Notes: generated by a model not told the origin, from the sequence alone. Positions 10,901 to 24,122 are shown, counted from the first letter of the stretch. The stretch: 64,000 nucleotides of DNA from Phalacrocorax aristotelis (GCF_949628215.1 NC_134279.1:12134041-12198040); one strand, 5' to 3'. Translations and numbers: made by a program.

Positions 10901-13900
10901 TTTGTACTGAACAACTTGTATGTTTTGTTAATATCAAACGGTGTGAAGACAGTGTAATCTGTAAGAGTTTGTAGATCTTGAGATTATTTGAAGAGGCAAA
11001 CAAAACACCTGTCTTGTCAAACCTGTAAGTCACTGGGCTGTGCAGAGGTTCTCTTAAAGAAGATCTGAAGAATGTAAGAATGGTTTTTATGATGATCAAG
11101 TAGTGATGTTTTATCACAACTATATGTCTTACAGCAGCTTTTCTTTATCACTCCAAAGCTCAAATCCTCACAGGGATTTTTATATGTATATAAATACACT
11201 ACTCATTCAGGATGGGGAATCAGGGACTCCCTGGTGTCGTAGTATGGCAGTTCTGGTCACTGGAGCTTGTTTCACTTCCCAGACCAGCCCTTACAGCCAA
11301 ACGGGGAGCTACAGGAGCACTATTTTCTGTTGTTCGTTGTATATACTCGGTATACAAAGGTTCTGGTTTCTGTGAAAGTCAGTTCTGAACTTGGTTTCAT
11401 GAATCACTGCATTCAGGAACTTATAAAGTTAGCCATTTGCTTTAGCTCAGCCTTGGTTAACATAAAATAAAAGTGCCTTTGGTGTTTTTCCTTTTAAAAG
11501 ATTGCAGACTAAACACAGTTGAAAAAACTTTATACAGGTACAGACAGAAGACAATGAAAAACAAAACTGTATTTACAAAATATTTAGATTAGCGTTGCTT
11601 TTTCTCCTCACTTTCTATGCATACAGCTGATGAGTCCACGGACGTTTTACAGATGTTTTGTAGGCTGATGATCTGATTTTTTTTTTTTTTTTTTTTTTTT
11701 CAACATGGTGATGTTAGCTCTCCTTCATGGAAACGAGTTGCAGTCTGGGGGATCCACACTTTCTGATGTGTAACTTGCATGGCTTTCATTTAAGGAGATT
11801 TACTTCCTCCCTTCTCTTTTACGAATGCCTTAGTCTTTAATATAATGAGAAATCAGTTTCAACTGTTCTTTGCACTTTAGCAGTAGAAGCATTAATATCC
11901 ATTGGACATTGGTAGATGCAGCTGTCATCTATCCAAGTAGGTTAACAACTAGGCAAGCCAGAAATGTAATGTGAAGGCAATATGACACAAAATGTTATTT
12001 TTAATTGGCCTGGATAATGTTCGATAGGAGAGTAAAACCTTTCTGTGTATTTCTGACATTTGTATTATATATATAAAAGATGGACGTTGCCAGTCACACT
12101 TCATACAGGCCTATAAATGGGATTAAGACAAGCACTCTATTACTGGCTGTCTTTTGAGACATAATATGATGGTTGGTAACTAGTCATTTTGGGGTGATAC
12201 TGGGGCTGAGGTTCTGACTGACTTCTCAAGTGATACGATACTACATTTACAGAAATGATTCAATTTTAAAACCGCTTTCAACTATCAGTTCATTAAGTGA
12301 TAAAAAGAATGTTGCTGCTGACATGCTTCGGCTTAAAATTTGAAACTCTTGCTGTTCTTTGATTGCGTAAAATGCTAATGTGTTGAATGTAAATGCTTAC
12401 AAGTGTTTTCCGTATAAATGTAACCTATGATATAATTGCCAGTATGATTTTTATGTAAATGGTGGCATATGATATTGAGAAGTATAGGTCATTCAGGCAA
12501 TAACAGTTTTTAAAATCAGAAAATGTTTCACTAACATAAGTCCCTAATTCATGTTATCTTGGACATATTAATTCATTGACCAGCAATACTTAGCACTAAT
12601 CAGAAGAAAAAAAACAAACCCCAAAACTCTTGAAAAATAAGTGAAAGAAAATCTAATGCTTCTTGTTGTTGTTGCTGCATATACATTAAAGAGTTTGAGG
12701 CAGAAAACCACAAAACTCAGAACTGCTACCTTACTGCATGTTCTATTTATCCATGCTATAGAAAATAGCATCAGCAGGCCAAAATTTAATTTAATTTAAA
12801 AGTTAATTTTAAATGCCCCTTTGCACTTTGTCTGAGTTCTCTGTAACTCGGGTAAGATAAACAGAAGTTAAATACTTGCTAAACCGGCAGTGAGTCCTAT
12901 CTGAGAAAAAGGTGGCTTTCTAGGAAGCGGCCCCTGTTGAAAACTTTCCTTAGAGGGAGACAGATTTCTGGGAGAAAACGGTAACTAAAACCAAAGTTAA
13001 AACTACAGTTACAAAAAAGAAAGTACTAGTTAAAATATAAAAAGCTATTTTGAACTGTACAATTAATTAAGAATTAAATACTATCAGTATAAGCATATAT
13101 AAACAAATAGTTCAGTGTAATAGAATAAATCATGAATAGTTCAAGGCCTCCTTCCCATCTGGCTTTTTCTTGGAACACACCTTTTCTTGCATTTTGTTTA
13201 TGTACAAGTCCATTAGTTTTATCATTCAGGTGGCAGCAACATCTGCTCCTGTGTGCAAGTAGGAGGCTCCTGTGTGGCCTTATGTCTGTCTTCAAAGAGG
13301 GATGGAACTTCCTTTGTACTCAGCAGTGAATGTCAGTACTTAAAAAACAAAAATGACGTTAAGTTCTGTGATAAACACTGCAATTGACTTAACTTTGTGT
13401 TGCTAGGTATTGAAAAATCTATGTGAAATATATTTCACAAATTCAATATGTGACTGTGTTGTAGGTGAGATTTCTGAAATTCAGGCTTGCAGCAGTAGAA
13501 CAGCTGACCATCTATTCTGATGAGAAGTGAATGTCCACAATGTAATATCCACCTCTCTGAGTAGGGACTGATAAAAGTTTGAAAATTAATGGTAGGATGA
13601 AGACTTAAACTTTTCCAGAGAAAAATAAAAATATTTTAATTCTTAATGGTCTTTAATTAGAACTCTGAAATAATTAATTTATGCAGTACATGTCTAACTA
13701 AATACTAAGAAAACAAATATTCTTCAAGCCATCACTGTAATTTGCTGTATTTCTCATATTTGTTATATAGTCAGTGACTTAGAAACCTGCTTTAATTTCT
13801 TTCTGAAGGCTTTGAAGTCTCATTAGTTAGTTGCTTAAGGTAACTGTAAATGTTTAAAACTGCATGCTAGCAAATATGTAAGTGGGAGTGTAAGTTTTTT

Positions 13901-16799
13901 TTCATTATGACCATGTTGAATTGAAGGTCCAGCCAAACTATTACCTGCTTTCAAATTACAGTTGATAGATAGTGTGCTTCTACATTGATTAGCTAGTGTA
14001 AAATATCCAATAGAACTCATGAGGAGAAAATGTAAGTGGATATTTCTTCAGTTAAAAGTGCTATAGAAACTGAAGATCTCTGGGCAATGGAATTCTCCAA
14101 GGGGGCTATAAACACATGTATTGAGTTAATTAATGAGCTTTCAAATGAGTAAATTATTCTTCCTACATGTAAAGACATACCAGTATAAATAGAAATAAAG
14201 CGGAAAATATGGAATTTGGGGTGGGAGGAGAGAGGAAGGTGTATTTGTTGTTCCTCAACAGATAAATATAGAAAAGACCTTTCAAAAACATGAACTTAGG
14301 CAACAGTATTTACCAGTAAGTTTGAGGCGAGGATACAATAGCTTTTTTTCTACATTTGCAATGCGATTTAGAAAGAAGTCTTGAAATTGATTTAAATTAC
14401 AGAAGCAGAGACTTGAGACACTCAACTCAGCCCTGCAGTGAGACCAGAAGGAAAAAGCTAATCTTTACATTCTAAACTCACTTTTCTCCAAGCTGGCATC
14501 TTGGTCACTTTTATCATGTCTTCATGATTAATGCACAGAATCAGTACCAGGAGCAAGCTGATACCTCTCATGTCTATTCCTACATGTTTGGAAATCTTTT
14601 CCATTAACCTTAACTGGTTTTTCATATTCATGTACTACTTAATTTTGCCCAAATTTTTTTATTGCTTTAATAGCTTACCTTTTAAATTTTTGGTAATTGT
14701 AATTAAAACTTAAGTCTAGAAATAACTTTATATTGCATACAACACACAGACACACTCTGATACCTGTCTTATACATCCTAGGTACCCACTTGTGTAATTT
14801 TTTGCAGGAAAGTTGAATATATTTCACATGTTGAGCATGATCTTGCTTTACTTTCAGCAGGAGAAATAGATGAATATTGGATTAAAAGTATTGGTAGTTA
14901 AGTGTGGTCACAAACAAATATGAAGATCTTGAGCAGAGAAAGAATAGTGGTTTTGTCTTATAGAGTGGGTTTTAAGAAGTCCAACAGACTGAACTCATGT
15001 ATGTGTTTAAATCTTACTTGGTGCTGCAGTCATGCTTCCAAACTTGAATTACTCCACTGTTACAAAGTCAAATATATGAACTCTGTATGTTGATAGTCAA
15101 GTGGCTTGAGGATTTTGAAGGATATGATGTTGCTCAGATGACCTTAGTGTGTAATGTCCCAAGAAACAAGAGTAGCTTAATGGTATTATTCTCGCCATCT
15201 TTAGCTGAATGCCAGTGTTCAAGAAGTATCAAAAATGTCTTTCTCTTGTAGACTGTGAGCTTTCATATTAGAAGCTTCATACTCTTACCTTTTTGGTTTT
15301 CCTCATATAAAATTGGTTGGTTAGGGAAGAGCAGGGAAGCACACTCCTCTCTCTTTTGTCTGAGCAGGTAGATGATTTGAATCCTTAGAGTATTTTCTTG
15401 ACTACCATTCTCCAGATCTCCCAGGAAGAAGTAAAATTTTTTTGGGTTTTAAGTTGTTGCTAGCAAAAGATCTCATAATACTTGAATTAGAGAGGATTAA
15501 AGCCTAGCAGCAGGAGGTCACAGTGAAAGACAAGGACAGTTAGAGAGGAGGAGAGGTTGGGCAGTTTCCACTCTGTCCTGCAGTCATGAGGTCCCAGAAA
15601 CCCTTCGTTGTGTTTTACCTCCTCCCACATCATCCCAAGGTCTCTGCCTTTACCTTCTCCTCCTGGTAACTTGGGCCTTCTGCAAGGAGGAACAGGGCAG
15701 AAAGTGCTTTGGGGGAGAAGTGAGAGCCAAATAGAATGAGATACAAATTAATGCTTGTGATCTAGTGTGTGAGTAAAACACCAACCAGGTAAATGTTGGG
15801 TCCTTGCACAGTAAAAAATCGATTTCTAATAAATTTATCCTTTTTATAGTGATACTTGTTTTGGGGCATGCTATCTAATGATCTGCAGGTTGCTTGCATA
15901 TTATTTTAAAAATAGTTTTTTGCACTGTAGATTGTATTTATGTATTTATGTATTCTCGGGTGCCCCAATTTTAATATGAAGTTTCTGCAGTTGTTAAGAC
16001 TTTAGGAGCTAAGCCGTGTTTAATCTTAAGTGATACGTAGAGAATGCTTCCACAAAAACAGCAGCAAATTTAATTGGATAGCCCTGACAAACATGATATG
16101 ACTCAGATATTGCTGCTTTCCCCCATGTGCTTTATGAGGTGATGCAAAGGTATTTCCAAGTTCTGTGAAGGAAGTCTAAAGGATTGATGACAGTAGTAGC
16201 TTTATTTGAGCAGAGTGGTCAGTGAACAACGAGGTGTATTTTTTGTTTCAGCAATGAACTATCAATAACCTAACTTAAAATAATTGAATAATTGCCTGAA
16301 CTTCCATAATTGTTTAGTATCTTTTTTTTATTAGTAAATAATCACTGGCAGTTTTGCTTTTTCCGCACTGTCCAGCATTCAGCAGCAGCTTCAGGTATGA
16401 AACTCGTGGTTGGTGAACTCAAGAGATGTGAATATTAACCAAAAAAGCCAACATATACTGCTACTTTGACTCTGATATAGCTCATGTATTTTAGAATTGT
16501 ATGAGAAGTCTGGTAATAGGATGAATGGCTAAATTCACATTTCCAGAATTGAAGTATTCCTTGTGGACTAAGAAGATGGTTTAATTTCTCCTCATTTCAA
16601 ACAGTGTAATTAGCGTCCCTCTTGCTCTTTTGAGAGCAGCCTTTATAACAGAGCCGAATAATTCTTTTGAACTTTAAACTTACAGCTGTGACTTATCAGT
16701 TCCAAGCCAGCCTCACCTTCTGCTTTCCAACACTCACGAATAGCTTTCTTAAAAATAAGTAGTGCAAGTGGAATTTAAACCAGTCTGCCTGTACCGATC
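7934..16799. other. AT-rich non-coding stretch
   Basis: I find no supportable gene in this 8.9-kb stretch. It holds a 13-bp C-tract with one G (9332-9344) and a 24-base T run (11677-11700). A few GC-richer patches (for example 15500-15720) show no recognisable protein or RNA. Open frames reach about 107 codons on the minus strand (10794-11117) but have low-complexity, Lys/Ile-rich translations typical of chance frames in AT-rich DNA. Confidence 0.65.
11677..11700. repeat. T24 mononucleotide run
   Basis: Twenty-four consecutive T residues. It could be the A-tail of a minus-strand retrocopy, but the sequence to its right shows no AATAAA within about 30 bases and no recognisable gene or SINE. 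It may simply be a slippage-expanded homopolymer. Confidence 0.9.
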
Positions 16800-17780
16800 T
16801 CCAAACTAGTCAAGTGCTGGGAGATGGGTCAATTTGACCATCTACATCAGATGCAAAAGCACAGTGAACCAAGGTGAACCTGGCGTGCATTTTGATGAAA
16901 TGACAGCCCCAGACAGTCTTGCTCTGTCTCTGAGAAGCTTCGGGTAAACATTGAACAAGAAAGGCAACAGAGTGGAATGATGAAAAACCTGCTCTCAAGA
17001 GCCCTCTGGGCAGATGAGCAATTGTCCAACATCACCCTCTGAGACCTCCCGGAGAGGAGAGACCAGAGTCACTACACTGATTTGTGGTAATCCTTGCCAG
17101 CGTCTGCAGATGAGTCAACAAAACTTAATGGTTCATGTTAACAAAGGTTGCTGACAAATCTACAATAATCAGCACAGAAACTTGACCTCTGTATTTTGCC
17201 AAGAGGAGATCATAGACCAATTAAGCCAATGTAGTCTTTGTACCTTACCTAGGCTGAAAGCCAGATTGAAAAGGGTTGTGGAAGTCAGAGATGCCAGATG
17301 GCATAACAGCTGTTTAACATAAACTTCTCATTCACCTTGTTCACTACAGGCAGTTTAGACAGGGGATAACAATTGATAAAATTACCAATACTAAGCTGAC
17401 ATCTCAAATGCAGGTGTGTAGCTGATTATTAGAAGAATGCTGGCATTTAGCTTTTCAGGTACTGATGAGAAAAGTAGAGTTGATAACTCTTCTGGTTATT
17501 TGATTTTGTATCTGAAGAATGGTTTAATCCTGCCTCATTTTACTGTGCCTGTCATCAGGATACAGTTAAAATGTCCAGAATTCTTGGAATTGATCCATAT
17601 ATTTCTTAGCACTACAAATGCCTGTTTAAATTTTTTTTTAATTTCCTGTTGACACTGTAATCTTGAATTAGAAATCTGCAGCTTCCTTTAGGACTTGGGT
17701 GATTTTATTAATCTGAAGATCTGCTGGATACTGCTCTAACTTTTGCAGTTCAGCTGGATAAAACAAATTGTTCTCTGCCA
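16800..17780 (-). mobile_element. decayed LINE reverse transcriptase (L2/CR1 superfamily)
   Basis: Read on the minus strand, this segment carries the remains of a non-LTR reverse transcriptase. Plus 17251-17277 encodes NPFQSGFQP in reverse, and 17146-17163 encodes VDLSAT within LIIVDLSATF, matching the conserved NPFQSGFRP and LLDLSAAFDT blocks of L2-like and related elements, including the first catalytic Asp. Between them lies LLLAKYRGQVSVL, with in-frame stops nearby. Further along the minus strand (16840-17040) is a frame-shifted match to the region leading to the YADD box (FNVYPKLL for FNIYMKPL), where the YADD residues themselves are lost. Upstream similarity seems to extend to about 17.64 kb, more weakly to 17.78 kb. 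Many stops and frameshifts make it a very old dead copy. The clade is not resolved by eye and the ends are approximate. Confidence 0.65.
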
Positions 17781-18435
17781 AGGTGGAAAACAAGCTGATG
17801 CATCATATCAATGACATGTTACTGTTTTGGCAAATTAATTCATAAAATTATCAATAACTTATGGGTAAAATTTTGTTTGAGATTTTTTTAATGTTTATCC
17901 ATCACCAGTTTTCAAACACAGAGATGCTTACATTTGAAGAAAGAGTCTCATTTATTCTTCTGTTATTGTGGAAAGTGAACTTCTTACAAATAGATTCTGA
18001 TGTAAGAGTATTTATTCTGATGGTCACCATCATAAATACTGAAGAATTAGGTGAGGTTAAGATGTCTAGGTTTAATTCAGCCTACTGCAGTCTAAGGTGT
18101 TCTGGTCTGGAAATGTCTGTGTGTAGTTGGTAAATAAAGCTGTATTGCTGCACATGCTCCAAAGACTTACAGCTCTAGCTGATAGATGCTTAAGGTCATG
18201 TAAGAAATAGGCATTTAAACTGTAATTTCTAAAGTTTAAACCTCTTTAAATCTGCTGAAAGAGCAAATCCATTAGGCCTTGTGATCCTCAAGCCAAAACG
18301 AACACTGACAAATAGCACTGAGCTCAACCTGAAACGTAGCGACGGGAGAGGTTTTCCCCAGCTCTTATAAAACAGCCTATTGCTCAGAAAACTTGCCCAA
18401 GAAGCGGAAGCCTGGGCTATGGAATTTCCTCAATG
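17781..18435. other. AT-rich non-coding spacer
   Basis: Between the old LINE relic and the compact LTR I see only AT-rich sequence with chance open frames. The sequence just before the LTR (18300-18435) is somewhat GC-richer but shows no recognisable element. Confidence 0.5.
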
Positions 18436-18440
18436 TGAGG

Positions 18441-18690
18441 TGTTGCTGTACGCTTCTATGGGAGAACTTATCTTGGGCCACATATCTCCGGGACACAGGC
18501 CTCTACCCACCCTGGGGACAGTGATGCACAGACATCAATATGATGGATACAAAATGTCCGTTTATTTAACTGCGTCACACGCTTATATAGCTCTTGCGCT
18601 TCCTGTTCCTGCCACTCCTATGGGGAGGAGTCTATCTTTCCGTCACATCCCGTGATCTTCCGGTCGCCGATCCCTGTCTATTCCCCTACA
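18441..18690 (-). mobile_element. compact 250-bp solo LTR (reverse)
   Basis: On the minus strand the element starts TGTAGGGG and ends CAGCAACA, giving the TG...CA ends of an LTR. It is flanked by an exact 5-bp duplication TGAGG (18436-18440 and 18691-18695). Minus-strand order is correct: a TATA box CTATATAAG (plus 18582-18590), then AATAAA (plus TTTATT, 18561-18566), then ACGGACATTTTG, then a U5-like stretch. TATA and poly(A) signal are only about 20 bases apart, so R must be very short, as in compact avian ERV LTRs of the ERVK/alpharetrovirus type. No internal region adjoins it, so it is solo. I do not assert a family name; a 5-bp rather than 6-bp duplication argues for caution about the class. 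Confidence 0.82.
18561..18590 (-). promoter_or_regulatory. LTR TATA box and poly(A) signal
   Basis: On the minus strand CTATATAAGC is followed within about 20 bases by AATAAA. Both signals are intact. Transcription from here, if any, would run leftward toward the old LINE relic. Confidence 0.65.
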
Positions 18691-18695
18691 TGAGG

Positions 18696-21341
18696 GAGAA
18701 GGGACATGCCACATCACTTAGATACGAAGGTGTCTTAACTTCACAGCCTACAGGGCTACAGATTGGACCATCCTCCCTGCTTCTTGTGACAGGCTGCTGT
18801 GTAGAAAGGAATGCAAACTGGGGTTTGAGGAGTAAGAATAAACTGGAGGAAGCCTGGTCCTGTAAACATTGGCTCATTGAAGGCAGTCATAGCTTCAGGG
18901 ATTACTTGTGAATTTTACAGTTAAATGAATACCTAAAATGCGCAAGTAGCATTACCAGTGTGGACCTGAAGGCAGAAGGTGGCTCTAATCCAGTCTGAAG
19001 CCAGACTGATGGCCTACTTAAGGTGTTAACTTACTGAATAATAAAGGCCTATGAAGTTCTTTTGAATTAAGTTTGGTTTCCTCACAGTTACCTTACTGTG
19101 CTGAGAGGCTATCTTTTGGAAAACGTCAGATGTAATCTAAAGGTTTCCAGTGACCAGCATGCATAGAAATAGAGACACCGTCAGATGGTCTGTGCACACT
19201 TCACTATTCTTGTGAGCCAGGCTCCAGTGATACTTAGATACAGTTTTCAGTAAAGAAAGCTCTACCAACTCAACCAGATTTTAAAAATGGTATTCTGCTT
19301 GTTTCTAGGCATGAACTTACAGAAATCATCATCATCAAAAAGCAATGAGATTCCTAGATGGGAAAGTGAAGGAGAAGAAGCCTGAAAGACATTTGCTTTC
19401 CTGTCCAGAGTGTTATAGAAAGGCAGGGGAAAAGTTGCAACGTGCACTCACTAGTAAGTGGATTTTTTTTTTTTCCTCCTTTAGACTTCCTTCTAGACTG
19501 TAGGTTAAACTGGAACAATTTGAAGAACTACAGGTATGCTCATCCTTTTCTCCGGTTATCAGTGGCATTCTTGCAATAATAACAATGAAAAGAATGATTC
19601 ACCCTGATGATGCAGAAAGCTTTAATACGCTCCTTTTCCTTTACTTTCCCATGGAGCTAACAGGTATCAGAAAGGGGCAGGAGATGAGAGCTCTTGCACA
19701 TGTGCATTTATGTTTTCAGCATTGCCTGTGTGTTCAAAAGAAGAATCACTGTGGGACTCTTTTTTTTTTTATGTGATGATCTTTTGTTGTATCAATTGAG
19801 AAAGGAAATAATCACTTGGGAATAGCTACTTTATAAAAGTTCGAAAGACTCCCAAAAGAGAAGAAAGTCATGCTTCTCTATACAGTACAGCAAATGCTGG
19901 AAAAGGTGGGTCATTCTCTCCGCAAGCCATAGGACACATGAGGCCAAATTTAACCTTTGTGTAAATACCACTTGAAGTGGCTGGAATTATCAGAGGATGA
20001 AACTAGGCAATCATCAGTGGGCAAAAAATAATAACTAATAGAGTTCTTTTGAATGTGTGGCAGTTTCATATTTGTATGCACAAAGGCTATCGAAAGCTAT
20101 TGACTGGTCAGGCATTACTTACTAATGTTTTTCCCCAACCAAGCGCTGATTAGCTGATTAGGTACATGTTTCCTTTCTTTTTTTATAAAAGTAATGGCTG
20201 TAATGGCTTTCTTACAGACTGGAGGATATTACTAGTCCCAACCTAGGCAACCAGGTCTATTCATGGAAAGGTGTAGTGCAGTGTTGATCTGGAACATGAC
20301 AGAGATCTCTAGACCTTACTCTGCTGGGAAGAATAGATAATCTTACAAACCATATCTTATTGCACACATCTACTCCATAATGAAGCTTTGTTTCTCCCTA
20401 GTTTGCTCACTTCTGGCTTTTTATACAGCCTACATAAAGGCTACCACAAAATTAAGAGAAGAATTAGATAAAAGTAAATAATCAGCATACACAGATCAGA
20501 ATAGAAATTCAGGGACAGGTAAGGGAGGAGAGCACAGATCTGTATCTATGGAGACGCTGTGTCCCCAGTATTACATCAAAGTGAGGCTCTGCGGCTTTTG
20601 CTATAGACCCTGCTGTTACAATAGGGTTTTCAGAGCACGTAGGAGTTGCTTAATTCATATTTTCATTGGAAGCACCAGGATTTTTATCACTGATTGCGAA
20701 GTAAACAGAGGTTGCATAACACAAAGTACAAAGTAGCGTACCAATATAATGTTGAAGAAAGCATATTTTTAAATACAGAAAGTGTTTAAAACAACCTATG
20801 TGTATATGTTTCTGATTGTGTTCAAAGAGTTCTTCTATGAAGCCTTTGATTAAAAGTGATTCAAACCACAAGTAAAATTGCTCAGTAATTACTTCCAGCA
20901 TCTTCTCACTAGTCTTGTATGTGATCTCAGATAATGCTACACTTCACAAAGTCTTACTCCAGGGGGTCCCTGCCACCTCTCTTTGTGTTGGCAGAAAAAA
21001 AGAAAGTATTTAGCAGTGAGACTTAGGAGTCTGCCTTCAGACCTGTCAGATACCTCAGTGTCTGTATGTCTGTAGCTTCTCATGGCACCTTACCCCTTTT
21101 CCCTCAGCTTTGGCACCCAAATGGACTCATAAGTGCTAGCAGCCTCACACCAGTCAAAGGAGTTTAGGGAAGGATTATTTGTATTGCATTTTCTCCCTAT
21201 GCTTTCTAGAGGAAAAGTGCATTTTCTAGTTCTTTTCATCAGTCTTTTAGGAGTTTTGGCTTTTTCCTGCAAAAAGAAAGTGCTCTAGTTAGAATGCTTT
21301 TCATAAACAGAACAGTGGCTGGTTTATAAAACAAGTAGGTT
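18696..21341. other. AT-rich non-coding stretch
   Basis: No supportable gene. Around 19940-19970 the sequence AGGCCAAATTTAACC...GTGTAAATACCA faintly recalls an ancient sauropsid repeat (GCCAAATT...GTGTAAAT), but the match is too short to call. Open frames are short and unconvincing. Confidence 0.6.
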
Positions 21342-22160
21342 TAGAATCATTTAGGTTTGAAAAGACCTTTAAGATCGAGTCCAACCATTAACCTGGCACT
21401 ACCAAGTCCACCACTAAACCATGTCCCTAAGCACCACATCTACACATCTTTTAAATACCTCCAGGGATGGTGACTCAACCATTTCCCTGGGCAGCCTGTT
21501 CCAATACTTGACAACACCTTAGGTGAAGACATTTTTCCTAACATCCAATCTAAACCTCCCCTGACACACCTCGAGGCCATTTCTTCTTGTCCTATCTCTA
21601 GTGACTTGTGAGAAGAGACCCAACAACCACCCCACTACAACCTCCTTTCAGGTAATTGTAGAGAGCAGTAAGGTCTTCCCTCAGCCTCCTCCAGGCTAAA
21701 CACTCCCAGCTCCCTCAGCCACTCCTCATAAGACTTGTTTTCCAGACCCTTCACCAGCTTTGTTGCCCTTCTCTGGACACACTCCAGCACCTCAGTGTCC
21801 TTCTTGTGCTGAGGGGCCCAAAATGAACACAGCATTCGAGGTGCGGCCTCACCAGTACCGGGTACAGGGGCACGATCACTGCCCTGCTCCTGCTGGCCAC
21901 AGTATTGCTGACACAAGCCAGGGTGCTGTTGGCCACCTGGGCACACTGCTGGCTCATGTTCAGCTGGCTGTCAACCAGAACCTGCAGGTCCCTCTCCGTG
22001 GGGCAGCTCTCCAGCCACTCTTCCCCAGGCCTGTAGCGTTGCCTGGGGTTGTTGTGACCCAAGTGCAGGACCCAGCACTTGGCCATGTTGAATCTCATAT
22101 AATTTGTGTCGGCCCATTGATCCAGCCTGTCCAGATCCCTCTGTAGAACCTTCCTACCCT
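21342..22160 (-). mobile_element. CR1 LINE, 5'-truncated (reverse)
   Basis: An 819-bp CR1 copy on the minus strand. Its 3' end is at the low coordinate: AGAATCATTTAGGTTTGAAAAGACC... then GAGTCCAACC, the typical CR1 3' UTR read in reverse. The minus-strand reading frame 22098-21751 begins [14 protein letters not shown] and contains [10 protein letters not shown], matching the CR1 reverse-transcriptase C-terminus. A second minus-strand frame (21946-21635) carries [12 protein letters not shown] and [13 protein letters not shown]. The similarity jumps between overlapping frames, so the ORF is frameshifted between about 21800 and 21950. The plus-strand 128-codon frame at 21760-22146 is a shadow. 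The copy is dead and truncated in the middle of the reverse transcriptase. Confidence 0.95.
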
Positions 22161-24108
22161 AACTTCTTGCTAAGTGTATTTTCCTAGCTGACAGTTTGGT
22201 GGCATTCTACTGCACTGTACAAGGTTTTGAAGAATTTTGCCTGTATTCACATATGTAGTTCTGAATCTTCTCTCAAGTAATTAGTTTTAAATTACTCTAT
22301 CACTTTAAATGTCTAGTTTGTTACATCTACCTGCTGTGGTGGCTTTAATGTGCAGTGTTAGTAGTCATAAATCTGATGCTGCTGAATGAGCATTAATTGT
22401 AGTGGATCACATTCTTTTTTTATTAGAGTTTTTAGAAGGCTCCCCAAATTTGTGCTTGACTATTTAAATAACATTTATACTAGTTACCATTTATTTGTGT
22501 TTATTTTATTCTTTTGAAGAAATTAATGTGTTCAGGGAAAAAAATGGTGAGCAAGAAAAGTTTGCTCAAGCAAAAGATTTTTAAGTATTGAATTTAAATA
22601 CAAGCTTTTGTTGCCTGTTTTTATTTGCTTTGTTCTCTTGTAATATTTGCGTTGATGGTTTCATTAGTTTCTTAATGTAAAGATATAATGTATATTGTAC
22701 CCTCCTCTCACTGTGTACTAATTACCAGCTTGCAATAAATTTGGCAAGTTAGTTTGATAAAATCATCAGCAATTATTCTGATTTTTGCTATTGTTGCTCT
22801 ACAGATTTTTTCAGCTACAGAAATGCTAACAAATTCCCCCGGGTTTCCAGAACACCATTAGCCCTATACTTCTGTGTGTGTATTTTAGCAAAGGGTCTCC
22901 AACAGTAATTTTGAGTGTTTACAATTTTCAACCCAGCTGGCTGCAGAGCATCCACAGTGAGAGGCATGAAGCCAGTGCTACAATTTACAAGAAGAACATT
23001 CCAACTCCTTGAGGATTAAATGTAGTCTTCCTTAATCCCTGGCTTTTACTCTGAAGTATGCAATACTGATTTCATTAGGCAAATGCACTATAAATTCATC
23101 CCAAAAAGTGTTATTATGTGGGTTGGTTTTATTCAGTTGTTTTGGCAGCTCGATCTTTACATACTGTCCTCATTCTTACAATGAGAGCATCATTGTATTT
23201 CTTGTATGATCTTTGGAAAGTTACTTTCTGGTTTTGGACAAACTTAATGTAATTGACACCTTACCACTTGTGGCTCTGTGGTTATCCGTAATACAAACTA
23301 GTGCCAACTGAGCCCTAGTGATCAGAGAGTCAACTGGCAGGTTGCTAATCCTTTTTCATTTGTACTGTATTTCCTCCTACCTCAGTGATTATAAGGTTTA
23401 TTTCACTGGCTCAATAGCCATCATTTAAAGAACTAAATTATTTCTCAGCATCACAGTGCTTGTTGCACTAATTGTGTGAGTTTTTTTTACATGTGGGAAA
23501 ATAAACAACAATTAAGTAGTTTACTTTAAGACCATAAACTGCATTTGTTGCTTCTTGCTAAATACAATAATGGGAAGCTTCTAATGTGTGTATGTGTATG
23601 TGTAAAATTCATTTGATTGTTACTCTGTTCACGCACATAGCATATAAGCCAGTTACTGTGTGCTCAGAGACATTAATTTTATAGTAGGTTGCTCGTATGA
23701 TCACAGTTAGTCAGTGGAGATCATTCTGTGCTTCTCTGGGGCTGAGGTTGTTTACAGTGAGCAATGGGAAAGCGCTAATCCTCCCTCAGAGCTCTCCATC
23801 TGCAGAAGCAGATGACTGTTCATTTCAGAAATTTGTCCTGATATAGGGCAAAGAGCACATCTGCTTAATCACCCAAATGGCCCATTTTTATAAATGGATG
23901 CTTTCTTTTATAACTATCATGCACACATACAAATACAGACACAAACTCCACTGTAGTTTCAGTGATTGATTTCATTATTTTAATGGGCGATAATCCACAT
24001 TATGGAATAACATGGATCTTTTAGGGTAAAGCCTGTACAAACCACTTTATTAGAATATGCTACCTAAAATAGTATGAGAAAACAACAGAACAGTTACTTA
24101 CTACTTAA

Positions 24109-24122
24109 CATATATATATATG
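24109..24122. repeat. (TA)7 microsatellite
   Basis: A short pure TA run within ACATATATATATATGT. A second, shorter ATATATATA run occurs near 24195. Confidence 0.9.

Noticed and set aside
10794..11117. 107-codon minus-strand frame
   Set aside because: Lys/Ile/Ser-rich chance-type translation with no motif.
16375..16405. Micro-exon-like CAGCATTCAG/CAGCAGCTTCAG/GTATGA
   Set aside because: Acceptor and donor look plausible, but a 12-nt exon cannot be supported without transcripts and the CAG-rich string makes such matches common.
19880..19980. Possible ancient sauropsid repeat (GCCAAATT...GTGTAAAT)
   Set aside because: Only about 30 bases resemble the recalled repeat, too short to separate from chance.
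21760..22146. 128-codon plus-strand open frame
   Set aside because: It lies wholly inside the reverse-oriented CR1 and is an antisense shadow of the reverse-transcriptase frame.
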